From CBDATA01 sp965202845 (GTDB lineage Bacteria; Acidobacteriota; Vicinamibacteria; Marinacidobacterales; Marinacidobacteraceae), in NCBI GenBank assembly GCA_965202845.1, contig OZ241856.1, positions 930,001-994,000 of the forward strand: 64,000 nucleotides of DNA. The letters are read 5' to 3'. A model generated the notes under the pieces. That model was not told the DNA's origin and did not search any database. It saw nothing but the letters and a program-made list of their open reading frames with translations. Below are positions 57,850 to 64,000 of this stretch, piece by piece. The translations under genes were made by a program, and so were the position numbers. Numbering within the stretch: position 1 is the stretch's first letter; the number at the start of each line of letters is the position of its first letter.

Positions 57850-60308
57850 ACATGGATCACCAAGCCGTCGAACTGCGCTGGCAGGAGCGCTGGGAGCGGG
57901 AGGGGGTCTTCCGCGCTCCCGATCGGCCCGAAGGTCCGCGCTTTTATTGCCTGGAGATGCTGCCCTATCCCTCGGGGCGGATTCACATGGGGCATGTGCG
58001 GAATTACTCGATCGGGGACACGGTGGCGCGGTTCCTGCGGCGGCGCGGCTACACGGTGATGCACCCGATCGGCTGGGACGCCCTGGGGCTTCCCGCCGAG
58101 AACGCGGCGCTGGAGCGGGGCGCCCATCCGCACGACTGGACCCGGGAGAACATCGACCACATGCGCCGGCAGCTGCGCCGGCTGGGTTTCGGGTACGACT
58201 GGGAGCGGGAGTTCGCCACCTGCGAGCCGAGCTACTACCGGTGGAACCAGTGGTTCTTCCTGAAGATGTGGGAGAAGGGTCTCGCGTACCGGAAAAACGG
58301 CGAGGTCAACTGGTGCCCCGGCTGCGAGACGGTGCTCGCCAACGAGCAGGTGGTCGCCGAGCGCTGCTGGCGCTGCGACTCCGCAGTCGAGATGCGGGAT
58401 ATGCCCCAGTGGTTCCTCCGGATCACCGACTACGCCGCCGACCTGCTGGACGCGCTGGACGACCTGCCCGGCTGGCCGCAGAAAGTGCGCATCCTCCAGC
58501 AGCGCTGGATCGGGCGTTCCCGGGGCGCCGAGGTCCGGTTCCGGGTTCCCGCGCTGGACCGGGAGATCGCGGTCTTCACCACCCGGGTGGACACCATCTA
58601 CGGGGCGACCGCCCTGGCGCTGGCGCCGCAGCACCCGGCGGCGAAGGAGATCGCCGCTTCCGAGCCGGAGGTGGCCCGGTACATCGCGCGGGCGGAGGCC
58701 CAGCGGCCCGGCCACCACCACCTGGAAGTGGAGAAGACCGGGGTGGCGACCGGGGCGCGGGCGGTGAACCCGTTTTCGGGCGAGGAGATCCCGGTCTGGG
58801 TCGCCGACTACGTGCTCATGGAGTACGGATCGGGCGCGGTGATGGCGGTCCCGGCTCACGACGAGCGCGACCACGAGTTCGCCCGCCGCTACGGACTGGA
58901 AATCCGGACCGTGGTCATCCCGTCCGACGGGAAGGAGGCGGATGAGGGGGCGTTCGTCGAGTACGGGACGGTGGTGGACTCCGGCCCGTTCAGCGGACTG
59001 CCCTCCCGGGAGGCCCGGGAGGCGATGGCCGCCCACGCCGAAACGGAGGGGTTCGGAGCGGCGAAGACCACCTGGCGGTTCCGCGACTGGGGGATTTCGC
59101 GTCAGCGCTACTGGGGGACCCCGATCCCGATGATCCACTGCGAAGGCTGCGGCGCGGTTCCGGTTCCCGAGGCGGATCTGCCGGTCGAACTGCCGCGCGA
59201 CATCGAGATCACCGGGAAGGGGGGATCGGCGCTGGCCCGCCACGAGGCGTTTCTCGCGGTGGACTGCCCCGGCTGCGGGAAGAGGGCGCGGCGCGAGACC
59301 GACACCATGGACACCTTCGTGGACTCGTCCTGGTACTTCTACCGATACCTCGATCCGAAAAACGACGCGGCGCCCTTCGACCCCGAGCGCGTCCGCGCCT
59401 GGTTCCCCGTCGACCTCTACATCGGCGGGGTCGAGCACGCCATCTTGCACCTCATTTACTGCCGGTTCTGGACCCGGATGATGCACGACCTGGGGCTGGT
59501 CGACGTCAAGGAGCCGGTGGTTCGCCAGCTCAGCCAGGGGATGGTCATCAAGGACGGGGCCAAGATGTCCAAAAGCCGCGGGAACGTGGTGGACCCCGAC
59601 GCCGCGGTGGCCGAACACGGCGCCGACGCGATCCGGCTCTATGTCCTTTTCGAGGCGCCTCCGGAGAAGGAGATGGACTGGACCGACGCCCGGCTGGGCG
59701 GCCCGGCGCGGTTCCTCCGCAAGCTGGAGCGGATGCTTCCCGGCGAAGCCGAGTGGCTGGCACCGACCCCGCCGCCCGCCGGCGACGAGACCTTCGACGC
59801 CGAGGACCTGGTTCTCCGGCGCCGCACCCACCAGACCATCGCGGCGGTGACCCGGGACCTGGGCGAGCGCTTGCATCCGAACACCGCGATCGCCCGCATC
59901 ATGGAGCTGACCAGCGCGCTCCAGGCGCGGATGCCGAAGGTGACAACCGAGGCGGCCCGCCGGGCGGCGCGGGAGGCGGCGGAGACGATCCTCATGCTGC
60001 TGAACCCGATGGCGCCGCACCTGACCGAGGAACTGTGGGAGCGGCTCGGGGGGCAGGGGATGCTGGTGAACGCGCCGTGGCCCGAATGCGACGAGGAGCT
60101 GGCCCGGGAGGAGGAGGTGGAGGTGCCGGTCCAGGTGAACGGGAAGCTCCGGGGGCGGATCACCGTTCCGGCGGGATGCGAACGGGAGCGCCTGGCGGAA
60201 CAGGCGCAGGCGCTTCCCGGAGTCCTGCGGGCGGTCGCCGACGGCGCGATCACCCGGGTGGTGGTGGTTCCCGACCGGCTGGTGAACCTGGTGGTGCGCG
60301 CCCGGTGA
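57846..60308 (+). CDS. leuS: Leucyl-tRNA synthetase
   Basis: 820 residues. EMLPYPSGRIHMGHVRNY is the HIGH-type ATP motif, GAKMSKSRGNV the KMSKS loop, and the CP1 editing domain (residues about 220-410) has GATALALAPQHP and MAVPAHDERD. Class I synthetase for leucine. ATG overlaps the mutY stop (ATGA). A TACACT hexamer lies 20 bases upstream within mutY. The 3' end overlaps lptE by four bases. Confidence 0.96.
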   Translation: MNMDHQAVELRWQERWEREGVFRAPDRPEGPRFYCLEMLPYPSGRIHMGHVRNYSIGDTVARFLRRRGYTVMHPIGWDALGLPAENAALERGAHPHDWTRENIDHMRRQLRRLGFGYDWEREFATCEPSYYRWNQWFFLKMWEKGLAYRKNGEVNWCPGCETVLANEQVVAERCWRCDSAVEMRDMPQWFLRITDYAADLLDALDDLPGWPQKVRILQQRWIGRSRGAEVRFRVPALDREIAVFTTRVDTIYGATALALAPQHPAAKEIAASEPEVARYIARAEAQRPGHHHLEVEKTGVATGARAVNPFSGEEIPVWVADYVLMEYGSGAVMAVPAHDERDHEFARRYGLEIRTVVIPSDGKEADEGAFVEYGTVVDSGPFSGLPSREAREAMAAHAETEGFGAAKTTWRFRDWGISRQRYWGTPIPMIHCEGCGAVPVPEADLPVELPRDIEITGKGGSALARHEAFLAVDCPGCGKRARRETDTMDTFVDSSWYFYRYLDPKNDAAPFDPERVRAWFPVDLYIGGVEHAILHLIYCRFWTRMMHDLGLVDVKEPVVRQLSQGMVIKDGAKMSKSRGNVVDPDAAVAEHGADAIRLYVLFEAPPEKEMDWTDARLGGPARFLRKLERMLPGEAEWLAPTPPPAGDETFDAEDLVLRRRTHQTIAAVTRDLGERLHPNTAIARIMELTSALQARMPKVTTEAARRAAREAAETILMLLNPMAPHLTEELWERLGGQGMLVNAPWPECDEELAREEEVEVPVQVNGKLRGRITVPAGCERERLAEQAQALPGVLRAVADGAITRVVVVPDRLVNLVVRAR

Positions 60309-60820
60309 GCGTTCGGCGCCTCCTCATCCCCGTCGCGCTGCTGATCGCCGGCTGCGGATACCGGCTGGCCGGGGTGGGCGGCGGCCTTCCCGGACACGTC
60401 CAGATGCTCGGGATTCCTCCGTTCACCAACGAGAGCGCGTTTCCCGAAATCGAGGACGGGATGACCGATGCGCTGATCGAGGAGTTCCAGCGGCGGGGCA
60501 ATTTCGAGGTCCAGGACTTCGAGGAGGGGGCGCAGGCGGTGCTCCGGGCGACGATCCGCAGCGTGAATTTCACGCCGGCGCAGCTGGACGCGGCGACCGG
60601 AACCGCCTCGACCTACCTGGTCGTGGTGCGCGCCCAGGTGGTGCTGGACGATGTGGTGAACGACGAGGAGCTGTTCGCCGCCGAGGAGTTCACGCTGCGG
60701 GACGAATTCTCCGTCGGGGACAACCCCGACGCCGCCTTCGACCGGGAGGGGATGGCCTTCACCCGGATTTCCCAGGCCTTCGCCGACTCGCTGGTGGTGG
60801 CCATTCTCGAGGGGTTCTGA
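60305..60820 (+). CDS. lptE: LPS-assembly lipoprotein LptE
   Basis: 171 residues. The signal peptide ends in LLIAGCGY, a lipobox. The segment GCGYRLAGVGGGLPGHVQML and the alpha/beta layout fit LptE, the partner that plugs and stabilises LptD in LPS export. The position between leuS and holA is the same as in E. coli, which strengthens the call. GTG start overlapping leuS (GTGA). Confidence 0.85.
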   Translation: MSVRRLLIPVALLIAGCGYRLAGVGGGLPGHVQMLGIPPFTNESAFPEIEDGMTDALIEEFQRRGNFEVQDFEEGAQAVLRATIRSVNFTPAQLDAATGTASTYLVVVRAQVVLDDVVNDEELFAAEEFTLRDEFSVGDNPDAAFDREGMAFTRISQAFADSLVVAILEGF

Positions 60821-60826
60821 ACCGCG

Positions 60827-61975
60827 ATGGCCTGGGGCGAACCGAAAGGCTTTGCGGACAAGTTCAAGTACCTGAGGGCGACTCCGGTGTACGACAAGCT
60901 GCCGGATTTGCCGGAATCGGGGACGGCCGGCTTCTATCTGGTGGCCGGGGCCGACAGCTGGCTCCGCCAGCGGACCCTGGATCACTGCGTCCGGCATCAT
61001 CTGGGGGGCGAGGACGGGGAGGGCGCCTCGTTCCGGCTTCGGCGGCTGGACGGCGCCGCCGACTCCGGCGACGAAATCCAGACCGCCGTCCGGGCGGTGA
61101 GCTTCACCGGCGGACCGGTGGTGGTCGTCCGGGACGCGCTGCGGCTGGCGCAACCGCTGCGGCGCGAGGCCGAACTGCTGCCGTTCTTCAGGAAGCTGGT
61201 CGAGAGTCCGCCGAAGCGGGCGGCGCTGATCTTCGAGTGGGAGAAGGACCCCGACCGCCAGTGGGCGAGATTCCCGAAGGACGCCGAGGAGGACGATCCC
61301 CGGCGGCCGTTGCGGGCGGAGTGGGAGGCGCTCGAAAAGGCGCTCGCCGCCGGAGTGGAGGCCGGACGGATTCGGGTGTTCGACTGCGATCCGCCTTCGG
61401 AGCGGGCGCTCCCCGGCTGGATTCGACGCGAGGCCAAGGCGCTCCGGCTCGCCTTGCCGCAGGAGGGAGCGGAGTTTCTGGCCCGGCGGTTCGGCCAGGA
61501 CCTGCGCCGCCAGCGGGGCGAGCTGGAGAAGCTCCAGATCTACTGCGACGACGCCAAACCGACCCGGGACGACCTGGAGAAGGCGGTCGGCGGCGGCTTC
61601 GCCGAGCACATCTTCGAGTTCACGAACGCGGTGGAGGCCGGCCAGCCGGAGAAGGCTCTGGGACGTCTCCAGCTGCTCCTGCGGGAGGGGACCGTGGCGC
61701 AACAGATTCTGCCGCTCCTCCACAACCTGGCGGTCCGCTGCCAGATCGCCCAGATAGCCGGTTGCAGCGACTCGGAACTCGCCAATCGCCTCCGGGTTCC
61801 GCACGGGGTGGCTTCCCGGGTCAACGCCCGGGCTCGGCAGTACGACAAGATGGGCTGGATCGAAGTGGTTTCCCGGATCGCGGAGATGGATTTCCTGATG
61901 AAAAGCGCCCAGGCGCCTGCGGAGGCGATCCTTGCGGGCCTCACGATCCGTCTTTCCGGTCGGGGCGGCCGGTAG
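60827..61975 (+). CDS. holA: DNA polymerase III subunit delta, HolA
   Basis: 382 residues. FYLVAGADSWLRQRTLDHC is the start of the clamp-loader domain and the C-terminal collar includes LGRLQLLLREGTVAQQILPLLHNLAVRCQIAQI. It loads the beta clamp with the tau complex. It has an N-terminal extension of about 30 residues. It follows lptE by six bases and overlaps the convergent alkyltransferase-like gene by 35 bases. Confidence 0.88.
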   Translation: MAWGEPKGFADKFKYLRATPVYDKLPDLPESGTAGFYLVAGADSWLRQRTLDHCVRHHLGGEDGEGASFRLRRLDGAADSGDEIQTAVRAVSFTGGPVVVVRDALRLAQPLRREAELLPFFRKLVESPPKRAALIFEWEKDPDRQWARFPKDAEEDDPRRPLRAEWEALEKALAAGVEAGRIRVFDCDPPSERALPGWIRREAKALRLALPQEGAEFLARRFGQDLRRQRGELEKLQIYCDDAKPTRDDLEKAVGGGFAEHIFEFTNAVEAGQPEKALGRLQLLLREGTVAQQILPLLHNLAVRCQIAQIAGCSDSELANRLRVPHGVASRVNARARQYDKMGWIEVVSRIAEMDFLMKSAQAPAEAILAGLTIRLSGRGGR

Positions 61976-62291
61976 GCGCCGCCGGATCCCACAGGTGGCG
62001 CTCCATGTCCACCCGCCCGTCCGGATCGAACCGGACCCGTTCCTGCTCCAGCAAGGACCGCTGGAGGCCGTCGGGACACATGCCGCGGATCTCCGCCGAA
62101 AGCTCCCCCCTGGCGTTCACCACCCGGTGCCAGGGAACCCCCTCCGGACAGTTGCGGAGGGCCCAGCCGGCGGCGCGCGCCGAGAAGGGGACTCCCTGGG
62201 CGCGGACGGCCTGCGCCAATCGGCCGTAGGTGGTGACCCGCCCTTCGGGGATCCCGCGCGCCAGCTGGTGTACGCGGTCGAACGCCGCCAT
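61941..62291 (-). CDS. Alkyltransferase-like (MGMT-family) protein, ATL type
   Basis: 116 residues of the MGMT DNA-binding domain. Where O6-alkylguanine transferases have a PCHRV active site this protein has VPWHRVVNARGELS, the reactive cysteine replaced by tryptophan. That is the ATL arrangement: such proteins bind alkylated guanine and hand it to nucleotide-excision repair. The helix-turn-helix GRVTTYGRLAQAV and AAGWALRNCPEGVPWHRV are complete. I chose the ATG at 62291; an ATG five codons earlier also exists. Overlaps holA by 35 bases. Confidence 0.85.
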   Translation of the reverse strand: MAAFDRVHQLARGIPEGRVTTYGRLAQAVRAQGVPFSARAAGWALRNCPEGVPWHRVVNARGELSAEIRGMCPDGLQRSLLEQERVRFDPDGRVDMERHLWDPAAPTGRPDRKDGS

Positions 62292-62314
62292 CCGGCGACG
62301 TAGCATACTGGGGT

Positions 62315-62716
62315 ATGGAGCAGTCCCCCATCCCGAGCCCGTGGGCGCGGATCGGAACCTGGATCCAGGACTGGTCGCCGCGGATCTGCGTGTTCAGCCT
62401 GGTGGCGACGGTCGCCGGACTCTTTTTCATCAACCTCTGCGACCTGATCTACCAGTGCGGCTGCGTCTCGCTCTGGTCGGGCGGGGTCGCCTATTGCAAC
62501 ATCCAGACGCCGGGGCCGCCGGACTGCCCCTTCTGCGACCGGCCGGCGCTCGCCCAGGCCAGCCTGTACGCGACCCTGGGCGTCCAGGGACTCGTGGCGT
62601 TCGGACCGACCCGGCTGCGGCTCCCCGGACGCCTGCTCGCCGGGCTGATCGCGTTCCCGGTGGTGGTCGGCGGGTTCGGCCTGGCGCTCGGCCTCCATGC
62701 GGGGTACTGGTCCTGA
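62315..62716 (+). CDS. Small membrane protein with cysteine-rich loop
   Basis: 133 residues, not recognised. Two hydrophobic helices near residues 25-47 and two more near the C-terminus flank a cysteine-rich stretch (CGCVSLWSGGVAYCNIQTPG and DCPFCDRPALAQ). The cysteines could bind a metal or form disulfides. TAGCAT/CATACT sits within 15 bases of the ATG with no Shine-Dalgarno. Function unknown. Confidence 0.55.
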   Translation: MEQSPIPSPWARIGTWIQDWSPRICVFSLVATVAGLFFINLCDLIYQCGCVSLWSGGVAYCNIQTPGPPDCPFCDRPALAQASLYATLGVQGLVAFGPTRLRLPGRLLAGLIAFPVVVGGFGLALGLHAGYWS

Positions 62717-62777
62717 CGGGAAGGGCCGGTAGGATTCGGCCCGCGTCGCGCCCTTGGCGACGCGAAAGGAGCGCCCG

Positions 62778-63158
62778 ATGAGCGAAGCGCGGAGCCAGGT
62801 CCGGCATCTGCGGTGGGACGACATGGAGAAGGAGCGCCTGAGCCCGGTGATCGGGCGGCGCATGATCACCGGGGAGCGGGCGATGCTCACCCACGTCTAT
62901 CTGGACAAGGGCGCGGTGGTGCCGATGCACGCGCACGACAACGAGCAGATCACCTACGTGCTCAAGGGCGCGCTCCGGTTCTGGATCGAGTCCGAGGACT
63001 CGGAGCCCATCGACGTGCGGGAGGGCGAGGTGCTGGTCCTCCCCTCGTGGGTTCCGCACAAGGCGCTCGCGCTGGAGGACACCCTCGACGTGGACATCTT
63101 CACGCCGCCCCGCCAGGACTGGCTGGACGGGACGGACGACTACCTGCGCGGAGGCTGA
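62778..63158 (+). CDS. Cupin-domain protein
   Basis: 126 residues. Single cupin: VVPMHAHDNEQITYVLKG gives the metal-binding H-x-H and Glu, and VREGEVLVLPSWVPHKALA the second His. Small single-domain cupins often are dioxygenases, isomerases or sensors; the residues here do not define which. AAAGGAG precedes the ATG at 62778. Confidence 0.8.
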   Translation: MSEARSQVRHLRWDDMEKERLSPVIGRRMITGERAMLTHVYLDKGAVVPMHAHDNEQITYVLKGALRFWIESEDSEPIDVREGEVLVLPSWVPHKALALEDTLDVDIFTPPRQDWLDGTDDYLRGG

Positions 63159-63173
63159 TCCGGACGGCGCCCG

Positions 63174-64000
63174 ATGCGGGACGAACGGCCGGCGCGGGCC
63201 GGCGGAGCGGCGGCGTGGGTCGCGGCCCTCCTGATGATCCTCGCCGGAGGATTGCTCTACGCGCCGGGGATGCTCTCCCTGGCCAGCGGCTTCGTCGCCC
63301 TGGTCGCCGGGATTCTCGCGCTTTCCCTGGCGACGCTTCTGGCGCGCTACCTGCTGCGGGACGCCGAGTGGCTGCGTTCGGACGCGGCGATCCTGACGCT
63401 CGCCGCGCTGGCCGGACTGTTCCTGTTCCGGGGCGAATTCGTCCGCTGGCCGTCCCAGCTTTTCCCGTGGATTCTCCTCGCCGGGCTGGGCGGGCCGCTG
63501 CTGTTCGGGTGGGGGTTCGGGACGGTCTTCGGACGGGGGAGAGGGCGCGGCGGCTGGCTGCTGATGACCGGCGGACTCGCGCTGCTCGCCGGCGGCGTGT
63601 CCTGGCTGCTCTGGAGCGGCCCGCGCCCCTTTCCCCGGGAACCGCTGGATTTCGACGCGGTCTCCACGGCGCTCGACGTCGATCCGGGGGCGCCCGGAGA
63701 CCATCCGGTCGAGTCGCTCTTCTACGGCAGCGGAACGGATCGGCGCCGACCCGAATTCGGGCCCGAAGTGGACATCGTGACCGAGCCGGCGGACCTGGGG
63801 CCGGTGCTCCCGGAATGGACCGGCTTTCGCGCCGCCCACCGGGAGTGGTGGTGGGGGTTCGGCATCTCCGAGGCGCCGATCAACGGCCGGATGCAGCTTC
63901 CCCGGGGGGCGCCGGGGGATCGCCGCCCGGTCGCGCTCCTGGTGCACGGCAACCACGGCATGGAGGATTTCTCGGACGACGGCTACGGCTATCTCACCGG
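63174..64000 (+). CDS. Membrane-anchored hydrolase-like protein (partial, runs off the window)
   Basis: The ATG at 63174 opens a frame that continues to the window end, at least 275 residues. Five or six hydrophobic stretches fill the first 150 residues, including two long alanine/leucine/glycine-rich helices near residues 12-60. The exported part then begins, and RRPVALLVHGNHGMEDFSDDGYGYL near the end holds an HGNH motif like the oxyanion region of alpha/beta hydrolases. This suggests a membrane-tethered hydrolase with a periplasmic catalytic domain. The catalytic elbow lies outside the window, so the call is provisional. Confidence 0.6.
   Translation, partial: MRDERPARAGGAAAWVAALLMILAGGLLYAPGMLSLASGFVALVAGILALSLATLLARYLLRDAEWLRSDAAILTLAALAGLFLFRGEFVRWPSQLFPWILLAGLGGPLLFGWGFGTVFGRGRGRGGWLLMTGGLALLAGGVSWLLWSGPRPFPREPLDFDAVSTALDVDPGAPGDHPVESLFYGSGTDRRRPEFGPEVDIVTEPADLGPVLPEWTGFRAAHREWWWGFGISEAPINGRMQLPRGAPGDRRPVALLVHGNHGMEDFSDDGYGYLT

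Noticed and set aside
1..64000. CRISPR arrays
   Set aside because: No series of regularly spaced direct repeats with unique spacers occurs. The only tandem repeats are the short 24-bp and 13-bp sets described.

Overview
The window is about 64 kb of GC-rich bacterial DNA from a diderm. LptE, TonB-dependent and porin-type barrels, several lipoboxes and ETF-ubiquinone oxidoreductase all point to an outer membrane and respiratory metabolism. A GWxTD-domain protein and an Oar-like TonB receptor with an N-terminal carboxypeptidase-regulatory domain suggest Acidobacteriota. That placement is an inference from gene content, not from a marker tree.

Layout. (1) 1-7.5 kb is an accessory and defence-like block on the minus strand: the first codons of a probable type IIG/IIL restriction-modification enzyme, a class II Fic protein, a fragment of a type III methyltransferase, an OLD-like AAA/TOPRIM ATPase split by an IS1634-family element, and a second Fic protein directly upstream of that ATPase. 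(2) 7.5-19.3 kb is housekeeping: ETF-QO with an aconitase-family fusion, an Lnb-domain protein, a UDP-glucose pyrophosphorylase, a YfgM-like TPR protein, SppA, an MscS channel, tRNA-Arg(CCT), acylphosphatase and a cystathionine gamma-synthase-type enzyme. (3) 19.4-29.1 kb is a coherent defence cassette: SNF2 helicase with DUF3883, DUF1156 DNA methylase and DUF499 ATPase in one overlapping operon, with a small uncharacterised gene on either side. The methylase is frameshifted at a run of 19 cytosines. (4) 29.1-39.4 kb is core and envelope: MltG, an S41-family protein that has lost its catalytic residues, GWxTD, a transglutaminase/TPR lipoprotein, HflX, RsgA, a matrixin-type protease and an outer-membrane barrel. 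(5) 39.4-43.9 kb is a second small accessory block: an HsdR_N-like nuclease gene interrupted by an IS5-family element, an ArsI/CadI-type VOC protein, and a paralogue of the first ATPase. (6) 43.9-64 kb is core again: TonB receptor, UbiD, porin, polysaccharide deacetylase, the yceD-rpmF-fabD-fabG-acpP-fabF cluster, M20 peptidase, mutY, leuS, lptE, holA, an alkyltransferase-like protein, a cupin, and a membrane/hydrolase gene running off the end.

The most interesting material is in the accessory blocks. Both insertion sequences sit inside defence-type genes, and in both cases removing the element plus one copy of its target duplication restores one continuous reading frame. The IS1634-type element is flanked by 180-bp direct repeats, an extreme target duplication previously recorded for this family. 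The C19 tract in the DUF1156 methylase would restore the frame at 17 or 20 C and could be an ON/OFF switch for a whole antiphage operon, provided it is not a sequencing or assembly artefact.

Many core genes overlap the next by 1-4 bases (ATGA, GTGA, CTGA or TTGA junctions), so translational coupling looks general here. Several genes have a TANNNT hexamer 5-22 bases before the start codon and no Shine-Dalgarno, which suggests short-leader or leaderless transcripts.
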